This document shows, piece by piece, positions 35,813 through 48,691 of a DNA stretch of 64,000 nt. This stretch comes from Pseudomonas oryzihabitans. GTDB taxonomy: Bacteria; Pseudomonadota; Gammaproteobacteria; Pseudomonadales; Pseudomonadaceae. The stretch spans positions 310,001 through 374,000 of the forward strand of contig NZ_VDND01000002.1 in NCBI RefSeq assembly GCF_007665395.1, given 5' to 3'. A program made the position numbers and the translations under genes. A model generated the notes under the pieces. That model did not search any database. It worked only from the letters and a program-made list of their open reading frames with translations, and had not been told where the DNA came from. Every line of letters starts with the position of its first letter. Position 1 is the first letter of the stretch.

Positions 35813-36199
35813 GTGAAAGAAGCCGTGAATAGCAAACGACCTGTAAACCTAGATCTCAGGACCATCAAACTACCTATCACAGCTTATACCTCGATTCTTC
35901 ACCGTATCTCCGGCGTCATCCTGTTCCTCGGCATCGCGGTAATGCTCTATGGGCTGCACCTGTCGCTGGGTAGCGAGGAAGGCTTCGGCCAGGTGAAAGC
36001 TTTTCTGGCCTATCCGCTGGTCAAGCTCGTGATCTGGGGTCTGCTGTCCGCGTTGCTCTACCACCTGGTCGCCGGCATTCGGCACCTGATCATGGATGGC
36101 GGCGCCGGTGAAACCCTGCAGGGCGGCAAGCTGGGCGCGCAGCTAGTGCTGGTCATTTCCGCAGTTCTGATCATTCTGGCAGGGGTTTGGGTATGGTAA
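35813..36199 (+). CDS. sdhC: Succinate dehydrogenase cytochrome b556 subunit SdhC
   Basis: Membrane anchor of complex II, 128 residues with three hydrophobic helices. The haem and quinone region includes ITAYTSILHRISGVILF and the haem-ligand histidine in LLYHLVAGIRHLIMD. The start is a GTG at 35813, giving MKEAVNSKRPVNLDL as in other pseudomonads; a second GTG at 35825 is possible. Its stop overlaps the sdhD start by 7 bp. Confidence 0.95.
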   Translation: MKEAVNSKRPVNLDLRTIKLPITAYTSILHRISGVILFLGIAVMLYGLHLSLGSEEGFGQVKAFLAYPLVKLVIWGLLSALLYHLVAGIRHLIMDGGAGETLQGGKLGAQLVLVISAVLIILAGVWVW

Positions 36200-36561
36200 C
36201 CAACGTCACCAATCTTTCGCGTTCCGGTCTCTACGACTGGATGGCGCAACGGGTCTCGGCAGTCGTCCTCGCGGTCTACTTCCTGTTCCTGATCGGCTTC
36301 CTGATCCTTCACCCAGGGCTCACCTTCGAGCAATGGCACGGCCTGTTCTCCCACACCCTGATGCGCATCTTCAGCCTGCTGGCGCTGGTGTCCATCTGCG
36401 TGCATGCGTGGGTCGGTATGTGGACCATCTCCACCGACTACCTGACCACCATGGCCATCGGCAAGGGTGCTACCGCCGTGCGTTTCCTCTTCCAGGCGGT
36501 ATGCGGGTTCGCGATGTTCGCGTTCTTCGTCTGGGGCGTGCAGATCTTCTGGGGTGTTTGA
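36193..36561 (+). CDS. sdhD: Succinate dehydrogenase membrane anchor SdhD
   Basis: Second membrane subunit of complex II, 122 residues with three hydrophobic helices. GLYDWMAQRVSAVVLAVYF is the conserved quinone-site region, with the arginine and the later HAWVGMWTISTDY. The ATG at 36193 is inside the end of sdhC. sdhA follows after three bases. Confidence 0.95.
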   Translation: MVTNVTNLSRSGLYDWMAQRVSAVVLAVYFLFLIGFLILHPGLTFEQWHGLFSHTLMRIFSLLALVSICVHAWVGMWTISTDYLTTMAIGKGATAVRFLFQAVCGFAMFAFFVWGVQIFWGV

Positions 36562-36564
36562 TCT

Positions 36565-38337
36565 ATGTCCACAATTCGTCATATCTCGTTTGATGCCATC
36601 ATCGTAGGCGGGGGCGGCGCCGGTATGCGCGCGGCCCTGCAACTGGCCCAGTCCGGCCACAAGACCGCGGTGATCACCAAGGTCTTCCCGACCCGCTCCC
36701 ACACCGTGTCCGCCCAGGGCGGCATCACCTGCGCCATCGCCTCGGCCGACCCGAACGACGACTGGCGCTGGCACATGTACGACACCGTCAAGGGGTCGGA
36801 CTACATCGGTGACCAGGACGCCATCGAATACATGTGCTCCGTCGGCCCGGAAGCGGTCTTCGAACTCGAGCACATGGGCCTGCCGTTCTCCCGTACCGAG
36901 CAGGGCCGCATCTACCAGCGCCCCTTCGGCGGTCAGTCCAAGGACTACGGCAAGGGTGGCCAGGCCGCCCGTACCTGCGCCGCAGCCGACCGTACCGGTC
37001 ACGCCCTGCTGCACACCCTCTATCAGGGCAACCTGAAGAACAACACGGTGTTCCTCAACGAGTGGTACGCCGTGGACCTGGTGAAGAACCAGGATGGCGT
37101 CGTGGTCGGTGTCATCGCCATCTGCATCGAGACCGGCGAGACCGTCTACGTCAAGGCCAAGGCCACCGTGCTGGCCACCGGCGGCGCCGGTCGCATCTAT
37201 GCCTCCACCACCAATGCCCTGATCAATACCGGTGACGGTGTCGGCATGGCCCTGCGTGCCGGCGTGCCGGTGCAGGACATCGAGATGTGGCAGTTCCACC
37301 CGACCGGCATCGCCGGCGCCGGGGTACTGGTCACCGAGGGCTGCCGTGGTGAGGGTGGCTACCTGATCAACAAGCACGGCGAGCGCTTCATGGAGCGTTA
37401 TGCGCCCAACGCCAAGGACCTGGCCGGCCGCGACGTGGTCGCCCGTTCCATGGTCAAGGAAGTGCTGGCTGGCAATGGCTGCGGTCCCGATGGCGACCAC
37501 GTGCTGCTGAAGCTCGACCACCTCGGCGAGGAAGTCCTGCACAGCCGCCTGCCCGGTATCTGCGAGCTGTCCAAGACCTTCGCCCATGTCGACCCGGTCG
37601 TCGCTCCGGTACCCGTGATTCCCACCTGCCACTATATGATGGGCGGCATCGCCACCAATATCCATGGCCAGGCCATCACCCAGGACGCCAATGGCAACGA
37701 CAAGATCATCGAAGGCCTGTTCGCCGTGGGCGAAGTGGCCTGCGTGTCCGTGCACGGTGCCAACCGTCTGGGTGGCAACTCGCTGCTGGACCTGGTGGTC
37801 TTCGGCCGTGCGGCCGGTCTGCATCTGGAGAAGGCGCTGAAGGACGGCATCGAGCACCGCGGTGCTTCGGAAAGCGACCTGGAAGCCTCGCTGCAGCGCC
37901 TGTCCGGCGTCAACGAGCGCACCACCGGTGACGACGTCGCCAGCCTGCGCAAGCAGCTGCAGACCTGCATGCAGAACTACTTCGGGGTGTTCCGCACCGG
38001 CGAGTACATGCAGAAGGGCATCGCCGAGCTGGCCGACCTGCGCGAGCGCATCGCCAAGGTCAAGATCAACGACAAGAGCCAGGGCTTCAACACCGCCCGT
38101 ATCGAAGCGCTCGAGCTGCAGAACCTGCTCGAGGTGGCCGAAGCGACCGCCATCGCCGCCGAAAACCGCAAGGAATCCCGTGGCGCTCACGCCCGTGAAG
38201 ACTTCGAAGAGCGTGACGACGAGAACTGGCTGTGCCACACCCTCTATTTCCCCGGTGAAAAGCGGGTCAGTAAGCGCGACGTCAACTTCGCGCCCAAGAC
38301 CGTACCGATGTTCGAACCCAAGGTTCGGACTTACTAA
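36565..38337 (+). CDS. sdhA: Succinate dehydrogenase flavoprotein SdhA
   Basis: Catalytic FAD subunit of complex II, 590 residues, oxidising succinate to fumarate on the cytoplasmic face of the membrane. The dinucleotide loop is [18 protein letters not shown]. The FAD-attachment histidine lies in [11 protein letters not shown]. Substrate-site blocks [21 protein letters not shown] and [20 protein letters not shown] are intact. Length equals that of P. aeruginosa SdhA. Confidence 0.98.
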   Translation: MSTIRHISFDAIIVGGGGAGMRAALQLAQSGHKTAVITKVFPTRSHTVSAQGGITCAIASADPNDDWRWHMYDTVKGSDYIGDQDAIEYMCSVGPEAVFELEHMGLPFSRTEQGRIYQRPFGGQSKDYGKGGQAARTCAAADRTGHALLHTLYQGNLKNNTVFLNEWYAVDLVKNQDGVVVGVIAICIETGETVYVKAKATVLATGGAGRIYASTTNALINTGDGVGMALRAGVPVQDIEMWQFHPTGIAGAGVLVTEGCRGEGGYLINKHGERFMERYAPNAKDLAGRDVVARSMVKEVLAGNGCGPDGDHVLLKLDHLGEEVLHSRLPGICELSKTFAHVDPVVAPVPVIPTCHYMMGGIATNIHGQAITQDANGNDKIIEGLFAVGEVACVSVHGANRLGGNSLLDLVVFGRAAGLHLEKALKDGIEHRGASESDLEASLQRLSGVNERTTGDDVASLRKQLQTCMQNYFGVFRTGEYMQKGIAELADLRERIAKVKINDKSQGFNTARIEALELQNLLEVAEATAIAAENRKESRGAHAREDFEERDDENWLCHTLYFPGEKRVSKRDVNFAPKTVPMFEPKVRTY

Positions 38338-38348
38338 AGGTGACCACC

Positions 38349-39053
38349 ATGTTGAAAGTCAGCGTTTATCGTTACAACCCGGATCAGGACGGCCTGCCGT
38401 CCATGCAGGAGTTCCAGGTCGATACCGGTGGGAAGGACCTCATGGTGCTGGACGTCCTGGCTCTGATCAAAGAGCAGGACGAAGGCTTCTCCTACCGTCG
38501 TTCCTGCCGTGAAGGCGTCTGCGGCTCCGACGGCATGAACATCAACGGCAAGAATGGCCTGGCGTGCATCACCCCGCTGTCGGCGGTGGTGAAGAACGAC
38601 AAGCTGGTGGTACGCCCGCTGCCCGGCCTGCCGGTCATCCGTGACCTGGTGGTCGACATGAGCATCTTCTACAAGCAGTACGAGAAGGTGAAGCCGTTCC
38701 TGCAGAACGAGACGCCGGCACCGGCGATCGAGCGCCTGCAGAGCCCGGAAGACCGCGAGAAGATCGACGGCTTGTACGAGTGCATCCTGTGCGCCTGCTG
38801 CTCGACGTCCTGCCCGTCCTTCTGGTGGAACCCCGACAAGTTCCTCGGTCCGGCTGCGCTGCTGCAGGCCTATCGTTTCCTGGCCGACAGCCGCGACACC
38901 AAGACCCAGGAGCGCCTCGCCGCCATGGACGATCCGTTCAGCGTGTTCCGCTGCCGTTCGATCATGAACTGCGTGGCGGTCTGTCCCAAGGGGCTGAACC
39001 CGACCAAGGCCATCGGCCATGTGCGGGCGATGCTGCTGCAGAGCGGTACCTGA
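38349..39053 (+). CDS. sdhB: Succinate dehydrogenase iron-sulfur subunit SdhB
   Basis: Electron-transfer subunit of complex II, 234 residues, with all three clusters encoded: [2Fe-2S] in CREGVCGSDGMNINGKNGLAC (shown to its last Cys), [4Fe-4S] in CILCACCSTSC, and [3Fe-4S] in CRSIMNCVAVCPKGLNP. The ATG at 38349 has AAGGTG at six bases; a GTG at 38340 would add three residues. Confidence 0.97.
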   Translation: MLKVSVYRYNPDQDGLPSMQEFQVDTGGKDLMVLDVLALIKEQDEGFSYRRSCREGVCGSDGMNINGKNGLACITPLSAVVKNDKLVVRPLPGLPVIRDLVVDMSIFYKQYEKVKPFLQNETPAPAIERLQSPEDREKIDGLYECILCACCSTSCPSFWWNPDKFLGPAALLQAYRFLADSRDTKTQERLAAMDDPFSVFRCRSIMNCVAVCPKGLNPTKAIGHVRAMLLQSGT

Positions 39054-39060
39054 TTCACGT

Positions 39061-39087
39061 CCCGCCCGGCCAGTTGTGCCGGGCGGG
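39061..39087 (+). terminator. Stem-loop between sdhB and sucA
   Basis: Perfect 10-bp stem CCCGCCCGGC/GCCGGGCGGG with a 7-base loop, starting 7 bases after the sdhB stop. The following TTCGTT is not a true T-run, so it may be an attenuator or a processing/stability element rather than a full stop. The rest of the 185-bp gap shows no clear sucA promoter. Confidence 0.6.
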
Positions 39088-39238
39088 TTCGTTAGCGACC
39101 TTGATAGCTCGATTCAACCAATGTCCATTCAGGGATACCCGGAGCGTCATCCGGGCATTGGCGCAGCCGTAGTGAGGCCAGGTCTCTTGACGGGACTGGT
39201 CATCGGTTGATGCTATCTCTGCCGAAGGGGTGAACTAG

Positions 39239-42070
39239 ATGCACGAAAGCCAGATGCAGCAACTGTGGGACAGCGCTCACCTGTCCGGCGGGAATGCTGC
39301 CTACGTGGAAGAGCTCTATGAGCTGTTTCTGCACGATGCCAACGCTGTGCCGGAAGAGTGGCGCACCTACTTCCAGAAGCTGCCCGCCGTTACCGGCAAT
39401 TCGCCGGACGTCGCGCACTCCGCGATTCGCGATCATTTCGTGCTGCTGGGCAAGAATCAGCGGCGCGCCCAGCCGGTCTCGGCCGGTACCGTCAGTTCCG
39501 AACACGAGAAGAAGCAGGTCGAAGTCCTGCGTCTGATCCAGGCGTATCGCCTGCAGGGGCATCAGGCCGCCCAGCTCGACCCCCTGGGTCTGTGGAAGCG
39601 TCAGCCGCCTGCCGATCTGCTGCTCAACCACTATGGGTTGACCGACGCCGACCTGGATACCACCTTCCGTACCGGTGAATTGTTCATCGGCAAAGAGGAG
39701 GCAACTCTCCGCGAAATCCGGGATGCGCTGCAAGAGACATATTGCCGCACGGTCGGTGCGGAGTTCATGCACATCGTCGATTCCGAAGAGCGCCGCTGGT
39801 TCCTGCAGCGCCTGGAAAGCGTCCGTGGCCGCCCCCAGTATTCGCCGGAAGTCCGCACCCACCTGCTGGAGCGTCTGACCGCCGCCGAGGGCCTGGAAAA
39901 GTACCTGGGCACCAAGTACCCGGGCACCAAGAGGTTCGGTCTGGAAGGCGGCGAGAGCCTGATCCCGCTGATCGACGAGATCATCCAGCGCTCCGGCTCC
40001 TACGGGGTCAAGGAACTGGTGATCGGCATGGCCCACCGTGGCCGCCTCAACGTCCTGGTCAACACCCTGGGCAAGAACCCGCGCGACCTGTTCGACGAGT
40101 TCGAAGGCAAGAAGCTGGTCGAGCTGGGCTCCGGTGACGTCAAGTACCACCAGGGTTTCTCCTCCAACGTCATGACCCAGGGCGGCGAAGTCCACTTGGC
40201 GCTGGCGTTCAACCCCTCGCACCTGGAGATCGTCTCCCCGGTGGTGGAAGGGTCGGTGCGCGCTCGCCAGGATCGCCGCGGCGATCGCTCCGGCGACAAG
40301 GTCGTGCCGGTGGCCATCCACGGCGACGCCGCCTTCGCGGGCCAGGGCGTGGTCATGGAAACCTTCCAGATGTCGCAGACCCGCGCCTACAAGACTGGCG
40401 GCACCCTGCACCTCGTCATCAACAACCAGGTGGGCTTCACCACCAACCGCCAGGAAGACGCGCGCTCCACCGAGTACGCCACCGACGTCGCCAAGATGAT
40501 CCAGGCGCCGATCTTCCACGTGAACGGCGACGATCCCGAAGCGGTGCTGTTCGTCACCCAGCTGGCGGTCGACTACCGCATGCAGTTCAAGCGTGACATC
40601 GTCATCGACCTGGTCTGCTACCGCCGTCGCGGCCACAACGAGGCCGACGAGCCGAGCGGCACCCAGCCGCTGATGTACCAGCAGATCGCCAAGCAGCGCA
40701 CCACCCGTGACCTCTACGCGGATGCCCTGACCCAGGCTGGCGTGGTCACCGCCGAGCAGGTCCAGGCGCAGTTCGAAGCCTACCGCGGCGCCCTCGACGA
40801 GGGCCGTCATGTGGTGGCGAGCCTGGTCAAGGAGCCCAATCGCGACCTGTTCGTCGACTGGAAGCCCTACCTCGGCCATGCCTGGACCGCGCGTCACGAC
40901 ACCGGTTTCGACCTCAAGACCCTGCAGGACCTGGCCAACAAGCTGCTGCAGATCCCGGAAGGGGTGGTGGTCCAGCGGCAGGTCGGCAAGATCCTCGAGG
41001 ATCGGCAGAAGATGACCGCCGGCGGCCTGCCGCTGAACTGGGGCTTCGCCGAGACCATGGCCTACGCCACCCTGCTGCACGAGGGTCATCCGATCCGCAT
41101 CACCGGCCAGGACGTCGGCCGGGGCACCTTCTCGCACCGTCACGCGGTACTGCACAACCAGAAGGACGCTGTCCCCTACGTGCCCCTGCAGCACCTGGCT
41201 GAGGATCAGCCGTCGTTCGAGATCTACGACTCCTTCCTGTCCGAGGAAGCGGTGCTGGGCTTCGAATACGGCTATGCCACTACCACGCCCAATGCGCTGG
41301 TGGTCTGGGAAGCCCAGTTCGGTGACTTTGCCAACGGTGCCCAGGTGGTCATCGACCAGTTCATCACCAGCGGCGAGATCAAGTGGGGTCGCCTGTGCGG
41401 CCTGACCATGCTGCTGCCCCACGGCTACGAAGGCCAGGGTCCGGAGCACTCGTCGGCCCGTCTGGAGCGTTACCTGCAACTCTGCGCCGAGCAGAACATC
41501 CAGGTCTGCGTGCCGACCACCCCGGCGCAGATCTACCACCTGCTGCGTCGCCAGGTCATCCGCCCGCTGCGCAAGCCGCTGGTGGTGCTCACGCCCAAGT
41601 CGCTGCTGCGCCACAAGCTGGCCATCTCGACCCTGGAAGATCTGGCCCATGGCTCCTTCCAGACCGTGATCAACGAGCTGGATCCGCTCGACGCCCAGCA
41701 GGTCAAGCGCCTGGTCCTGTGCAGCGGCAAGGTCTACTACGACCTGCTGGAAAAGCGCCGCAGCGAGAATCGCCAGGACATCGCCATCGTGCGCCTGGAA
41801 CAGCTCTACCCGTTCCCGGAAGACGATCTGGCCGAGGTCCTGGCTGGCTATCCGAACCTCGAACGCGTGGTCTGGTGCCAGGAAGAGCCGATGAACCAGG
41901 GCGCCTGGTACTGCAGCCAGCATCACATGCGCCGTGCCGTGTCCGCCTACAAGCCGGGCCTGGGTCTGGAATACGCGGGTCGCGATGCCTCCGCCGCGCC
42001 GGCGTGCGGCTATGCCTCCATGCACGCCGAGCAGCAGGAAAAACTGCTGCACGATGCTTTCTCCGTTTGA
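39239..42070 (+). CDS. sucA: 2-oxoglutarate dehydrogenase E1 component SucA
   Basis: Thiamine-diphosphate-dependent decarboxylase of the 2-oxoglutarate dehydrogenase complex, 943 residues, the same length as in P. aeruginosa. The N-terminus MHESQMQQLWDSAHLSGGNA is the E2-binding segment. The catalytic region shows GMAHRGRLNVLVNTLGK and the thiamine-binding HGDAAFAGQGVVMETFQM. AGGGG precedes the ATG. It is first in the sucAB-lpd-sucCD series. Confidence 0.98.
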   Translation: MHESQMQQLWDSAHLSGGNAAYVEELYELFLHDANAVPEEWRTYFQKLPAVTGNSPDVAHSAIRDHFVLLGKNQRRAQPVSAGTVSSEHEKKQVEVLRLIQAYRLQGHQAAQLDPLGLWKRQPPADLLLNHYGLTDADLDTTFRTGELFIGKEEATLREIRDALQETYCRTVGAEFMHIVDSEERRWFLQRLESVRGRPQYSPEVRTHLLERLTAAEGLEKYLGTKYPGTKRFGLEGGESLIPLIDEIIQRSGSYGVKELVIGMAHRGRLNVLVNTLGKNPRDLFDEFEGKKLVELGSGDVKYHQGFSSNVMTQGGEVHLALAFNPSHLEIVSPVVEGSVRARQDRRGDRSGDKVVPVAIHGDAAFAGQGVVMETFQMSQTRAYKTGGTLHLVINNQVGFTTNRQEDARSTEYATDVAKMIQAPIFHVNGDDPEAVLFVTQLAVDYRMQFKRDIVIDLVCYRRRGHNEADEPSGTQPLMYQQIAKQRTTRDLYADALTQAGVVTAEQVQAQFEAYRGALDEGRHVVASLVKEPNRDLFVDWKPYLGHAWTARHDTGFDLKTLQDLANKLLQIPEGVVVQRQVGKILEDRQKMTAGGLPLNWGFAETMAYATLLHEGHPIRITGQDVGRGTFSHRHAVLHNQKDAVPYVPLQHLAEDQPSFEIYDSFLSEEAVLGFEYGYATTTPNALVVWEAQFGDFANGAQVVIDQFITSGEIKWGRLCGLTMLLPHGYEGQGPEHSSARLERYLQLCAEQNIQVCVPTTPAQIYHLLRRQVIRPLRKPLVVLTPKSLLRHKLAISTLEDLAHGSFQTVINELDPLDAQQVKRLVLCSGKVYYDLLEKRRSENRQDIAIVRLEQLYPFPEDDLAEVLAGYPNLERVVWCQEEPMNQGAWYCSQHHMRRAVSAYKPGLGLEYAGRDASAAPACGYASMHAEQQEKLLHDAFSV

Positions 42071-42112
42071 TTCGCCACGCGACTACTAGAGATCACTAAG
42101 GAAATTCATAGA

Positions 42113-43336
42113 ATGGCTATCGAGATCAAAGCCCCTACCTTCCCGGAATCGGTCGCCGACGGCACCGTCGCCACCTGGCACAAGAAGCCGGGCGAAGCGG
42201 TCAAGCGTGACGAACTGCTGGTCGACATCGAGACCGACAAGGTCGTACTGGAAGTCGTGGCACCCGCCGACGGCGTCCTGGCCGAGGTCGTCAAGAACGA
42301 AGGCGATACCGTGCTGAGCGAAGAAGTCATCGCTCGCATCGAAGAGGGCGCCACCGCCGCCGCCCCGGCTGCCCAGCCGGCCGCCGCCAGTGCCCCGGCC
42401 GCTGCCCCGGCTGCCGCCGGTAGCGACGAGGATCCGATCCTGGCGCCCGCCGCACGCAAGATCGCCGAAGAGAACGGCATTGATCCGGCGACCCTGGTCG
42501 GCACCGGCAAGGGCGGTCGCGTCACCAAGGAAGACGCCGTCGCCGCCGTCGAGGCCAAGAAGTCCGGCGCCGCTGCCCCGGCGGCCAAGCCCGCTACCGC
42601 CGCCGCCGCTCCGGTGGTGACGGCCGCTGGCGATCGCACCGAGAAGCGCGTGCCCATGACCCGCCTGCGCGCCAAGGTCGCCGAGCGCCTGGTTGAAGCC
42701 CAGTCCAGCATGGCCATGCTGACGACCTTCAACGAGGTCAACATGAAGCCGATCATGGACCTGCGCTCCAAGTACAAGGACCTGTTCGAGAAGAAGCACA
42801 ACGGCGTGCGCCTGGGCTTCATGTCCTTCTTCGTCAAGGCCGCCACCGAGGCGCTCAAGCGTCAGCCGGGCGTGAATGCCTCCATCGATGGCAACGACAT
42901 CGTCTACCACGGCTACCAGGACATCGGCGTGGCCGTGTCCAGCGACCGTGGCTTGGTGGTACCGGTGCTGCGCAACGCCGAGTTCATGAGCCTGGCGGAA
43001 GTGGAAGGCACCATCGCCGACTTCGGCAAGAAGGCCAAGGCCGGCAAGCTGACCCTGGAAGACATGCAGGGCGGTACCTTCACCATCTCCAACGGTGGGG
43101 TCTTCGGTTCGCTGCTGTCCACCCCCATCGTCAACCCGCCGCAGACCGCGATCCTGGGCATGCACAAGATCCAGGAGCGCCCGATGGCGGTGAACGGCCA
43201 GGTGGTGATCCTGCCGATGATGTATCTTGCGCTGTCCTACGACCATCGCCTGATCGATGGCAAGGAAGCCGTGACCTTCCTGGTCACCATGAAGGATCTG
43301 CTGGAAGACCCGGCGCGTCTGCTGCTGGACATCTGA
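42113..43336 (+). CDS. sucB: Dihydrolipoyl succinyltransferase E2 SucB
   Basis: Core of the 2-oxoglutarate dehydrogenase complex, 407 residues. One lipoyl domain (1-75, lipoylated Lys43 in [10 protein letters not shown]) is followed by an Ala/Pro hinge, the E1/E3-binding domain (about 108-146, [16 protein letters not shown]), a second hinge, and the catalytic domain with [13 protein letters not shown] near the C-terminus. The start lies 42 bp after sucA. Confidence 0.98.
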   Translation: MAIEIKAPTFPESVADGTVATWHKKPGEAVKRDELLVDIETDKVVLEVVAPADGVLAEVVKNEGDTVLSEEVIARIEEGATAAAPAAQPAAASAPAAAPAAAGSDEDPILAPAARKIAEENGIDPATLVGTGKGGRVTKEDAVAAVEAKKSGAAAPAAKPATAAAAPVVTAAGDRTEKRVPMTRLRAKVAERLVEAQSSMAMLTTFNEVNMKPIMDLRSKYKDLFEKKHNGVRLGFMSFFVKAATEALKRQPGVNASIDGNDIVYHGYQDIGVAVSSDRGLVVPVLRNAEFMSLAEVEGTIADFGKKAKAGKLTLEDMQGGTFTISNGGVFGSLLSTPIVNPPQTAILGMHKIQERPMAVNGQVVILPMMYLALSYDHRLIDGKEAVTFLVTMKDLLEDPARLLLDI

Positions 43337-43346
43337 TCCGGCTCTC

Positions 43347-43374
43347 GCGGTGCGGGGCAGGGGCCACGCACCGC
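43347..43374 (+). other. Intercistronic stem-loop between sucB and lpd
   Basis: Perfect 8-bp stem GCGGTGCG/CGCACCGC around a 12-base loop, 10 bases after the sucB stop. There is no T-run. It is the first of two such GC-rich stems inside this operon. Confidence 0.6.
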
Positions 43375-43413
43375 TTCATGTTTTCATGCCTGAAGCTGCT
43401 CCAAGGGGATTAG

Positions 43414-44853
<1,440 letters not shown>

Positions 44854-44886
44854 GAGATTTACGGAACCACGGGGTCGTCGACCGCC

Positions 44887-44906
44887 GTGGAGCCGCAGGG
44901 CTCCAC
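44887..44906 (+). other. Intercistronic stem-loop between lpd and sucC
   Basis: Perfect 8-bp stem GTGGAGCC/GGCTCCAC with a GCAG tetraloop, 33 bases after the lpd stop in a 183-bp gap. There is no T-run. The gap also has a CCACGG/CCGTGG dyad at about 44865-44890 that would compete with it. A sucC promoter in the gap is possible but not identified. Confidence 0.6.
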
Positions 44907-45036
44907 CGCAGGAAGACGCCCCGGACCCTTGCGCGGCAGGGGTCACAGGTGGCGCGGTGCCCGCGACCGTCCGGAGGACGGCTCGGAGAACGCACAGCGT
45001 CGAATGCGCAATACCCAACGAAGACGGTAGACAAGC

Positions 45037-46202
45037 ATGAATCTCCACGAGTATCAGGGTAAGCAGCTGTTCGCTGAATACGGCCTGCCCGTTTCCAAAG
45101 GCTACGCTGTCGACACCCCCCAGGAGGCCTACGAGGCTTGCGGCCGTATCGGCGGCGACGAGTGGGTCGTCAAGGCCCAGGTCCATGCGGGTGGCCGCGG
45201 CAAGGCCGGTGGCGTGAAGCTGGTCAAGAGCAAGGAAGAAGCCAAGGAATTCGCCGCCAAGTGGCTGGGCCAGCGTCTGGTGACCTACCAGACCGATGCC
45301 AACGGTCAGCCGGTCAGCAAGATCCTGGTCGAATCCTGCACCGACATCGACAAGGAGCTCTACCTGGGCGCCGTGGTCGATCGCTCCACCCGCCGCATCG
45401 TGTTCATGGCTTCCACCGAAGGTGGCGTGGACATCGAGAAGGTCGCGCACGACACTCCGGAGAAGATCCTCAAGGCCACCGTCGATCCGCTGGTGGGCGC
45501 TCAGCCCTACCAGGGTCGCGACCTGGCTTTCCAGCTGGGCCTGAAAGGTGACCAGATCAAGCAGTTCACCCAGATCTTCGTCGGTCTGGCCAAGCTGTTC
45601 CAGGACTACGACCTGGCCCTGCTGGAAGTGAACCCGCTGGTGATCAAGAAGGATGGCAACCTGCACTGCCTGGATGCCAAGCTCAACATCGACAGCAACG
45701 CCATCTACCGTCAGCCCAAGCTGCGCGCCTTCCACGACCCGTCGCAGGACGACGCTCGTGAAGCCCATGCGCAGAAGTGGGAACTGAACTACGTGGCCTT
45801 GGAAGGCAGCATCGGCTGCATGGTCAACGGTGCCGGCCTGGCCATGGGTACCATGGACATCGTCAACCTGCACGGCGGCAAGCCGGCCAACTTCCTGGAC
45901 GTTGGCGGCGGCGCGACCAAAGAGCGCGTGACCGAAGCCTTCAAGATCATCCTGTCCGATAGCAACGTGAAGGCCGTTCTGGTGAACATCTTCGGCGGCA
46001 TCGTCCGCTGCGACATGATCGCCGAAGGCATCATCGGTGCCGTGAAGGAAGTCGGCGTGAAGGTGCCGGTCGTGGTTCGCCTCGAAGGCAACAACGCCGA
46101 ACTCGGTGCCAAGGTCCTGGCCGAAAGCGGCCTGAACATCATCGCGGCAACCAGCCTGACCGACGCTGCCCAGCAGGTCGTCAAGGCCGCGGAGGGTAAG
46201 TA

Positions 46203-46203
<1 letters not shown>
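45037..46203 (+). CDS. sucC: Succinyl-CoA synthetase beta subunit SucC
   Basis: ATP-grasp subunit of succinyl-CoA synthetase, 388 residues, making ATP or GTP from succinyl-Co[21 protein letters not shown] is the family N-terminus. [18 protein letters not shown] binds nucleotide, and [21 protein letters not shown] is the Mg2+/ATP site. The final A of its TAA is the first base of the sucD ATG, so the subunits are translationally coupled. Confidence 0.98.
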
Positions 46204-47090
<887 letters not shown>

Positions 47091-47108
47091 GCCTGACCGA
47101 CTGTAGAA

Positions 47109-47135
47109 AAGGCCGCCTCCGGGCGGCCTTTTTCA
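47109..47135 (+). terminator. Intrinsic terminator of sucCD
   Basis: AAGGCCGCC (47109-47117) and GGCGGCCTT (47122-47130) form a perfect 9-bp stem with a TCCG loop, followed by further T residues. It starts 19 bases after the sucD stop. Confidence 0.92.
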
Positions 47136-47295
47136 TGGGCGCTGTCATGACGCCTCATCAGCTGCCGGCTGCCTTTTCGCCGGTAATTCGTTAGGATGAC
47201 AACCTTCCGCTCCACCCGCCACCCCGTGGCGCCCCCAAGACCTGCTCCCATGAGGGCGGGCTGCCTCGTTTTCCTCATTGCTGGTACTGCCTTCC

Positions 47296-48636
47296 ATGAA
47301 AGCTCTACAAAGCCGGGACGTCCTGGCCCTCGGATTCATGACGTTCGCGTTGTTCGTCGGCGCGGGCAACATCATCTTTCCTCCCATCGTTGGCCTGCAG
47401 GCCGGCGAGCACGTCTGGAGCGCCGCCCTGGGCTTCCTGCTGACCGCGGTCGGCCTGCCGGTACTGACCCTGATCGCCCTGGCGCGCGTCGGCGGTGGGA
47501 TGGACGCCCTGAGCAGGCCCCTGGGGCGAACGGCGGCGCGCACGCTCGCCATCGTCTGTTACCTGTCGGTGGGACCGCTGTTCGCCACCCCGCGCACCGC
47601 TACGGTGTCCTTCGAAGTCGGTGTCGCGCCCTTGCTGGGCAGTGGACCCATCCCGCTGTTCCTCTACAGCCTGGTGTATTTCCTGGTGGTGCTGGTGGTA
47701 TCCCTCTATCCGGGGCGCCTGCTCGACACCGTGGGCCGCTTCCTCGGCCCGCTGAAGATCCTGGCGCTGGCGGTGCTGGGCGGTGCCGCGCTGTTCTGGC
47801 CGGCCGGCGGACCCGCCACCGCGGCGCCCGAGTACGCCTCTCGGGCGCTGTCCCAGGGCTTCGTCAACGGCTACCTGACCATGGATACCCTCGGCGCCCT
47901 GGTGTTCGGCATCGTCATCGTCAACGCCATCCGCGCCCGGGGCGTGACCGCGCCGCAATTGCTGACGCGCTACACCATCATCGCCGGCCTGATCGCCGGC
48001 GTCGGCCTGGTGCTGGTCTATCTGAGCCTGTTCCAGCTCGGCGCCGGCAGCGGCGCCCTGGTACCCCATGCCAGCAACGGCGCCGAGGTCCTGCATGCCT
48101 ATGTGCAGCACACCTTCGGCAGCGTCGGCAGCGACTTCCTCGCGGTACTCATCACCCTGGCCTGCCTGGTCACGGCGGTGGGCCTCACCTGTGCCTGCGC
48201 GGAATTCTTCAGCGAGTTCCTGCCGTTCAGCTATCGCAGCTTGGTGGTCCTGCTGGCGGCCTTCTCGCTGCTGGTGTCCAACCTGGGCCTGACCCAGCTG
48301 ATCCAGATCTCGGTGCCCATCCTCACCGCCATCTATCCGCCCTGCATCGCCCTGGTGGTGCTGAGTTTCTTCAGCGCGCGCTGGGCGGCGCCCGGGCGCA
48401 TCCTCGGGCCGGTGCTACTGGTGGCCCTGGCCTTCGGCATCCTCGATGGCCTGCAGGCTGCGCACCTGACGGTGCCCTATCTGAGTGCGGCCGTGCAGTG
48501 GCTACCGCTGGCCGACTCCGGCCTGGGCTGGCTGCTGCCGGCCGTGGTGGTGGGGCTCATCGCCGTGGCCTGGGCAAGCCTGGGCGGCAGGGCGCGGGTG
48601 GCGGAGGAGGGCGACGCGGATCCTTCGCGCTCCTGA
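47296..48636 (+). CDS. brnQ: Branched-chain amino-acid carrier (BrnQ/BraB)
   Basis: Na+-coupled inner-membrane carrier for leucine, isoleucine and valine, 446 residues with about twelve membrane segments. [20 protein letters not shown] near the N-terminus and [20 protein letters not shown] are near-identical to E. coli BrnQ as remembered. It lies directly after sucD, the position of braB in P. aeruginosa. The ATG at 47296 is chosen from the BrnQ alignment. The ribosome binding site is poor. Confidence 0.95.
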   Translation: MKALQSRDVLALGFMTFALFVGAGNIIFPPIVGLQAGEHVWSAALGFLLTAVGLPVLTLIALARVGGGMDALSRPLGRTAARTLAIVCYLSVGPLFATPRTATVSFEVGVAPLLGSGPIPLFLYSLVYFLVVLVVSLYPGRLLDTVGRFLGPLKILALAVLGGAALFWPAGGPATAAPEYASRALSQGFVNGYLTMDTLGALVFGIVIVNAIRARGVTAPQLLTRYTIIAGLIAGVGLVLVYLSLFQLGAGSGALVPHASNGAEVLHAYVQHTFGSVGSDFLAVLITLACLVTAVGLTCACAEFFSEFLPFSYRSLVVLLAAFSLLVSNLGLTQLIQISVPILTAIYPPCIALVVLSFFSARWAAPGRILGPVLLVALAFGILDGLQAAHLTVPYLSAAVQWLPLADSGLGWLLPAVVVGLIAVAWASLGGRARVAEEGDADPSRS

Positions 48637-48649
48637 ATCCAGCACCCAC

Positions 48650-48677
48650 AAAAAAGCCCGCAGCTGCGGGCTTTTTT
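48650..48677. terminator. Perfect 28-bp palindromic bidirectional terminator
   Basis: AAAAAAGCCCGCAG followed at once by its reverse complement CTGCGGGCTTTTTT, centred at 48663/48664. It lies between the convergent brnQ and small-lipoprotein genes and serves both. As RNA the central bases form the loop. Confidence 0.93.
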
Positions 48678-48691
48678 CATGGCCAATCGGC

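Noticed and set aside
39200..42052. 950-codon open frame on the minus strand
   Set aside because: Antisense to sucA, which is unmistakable; composition is typical of a shadow frame.
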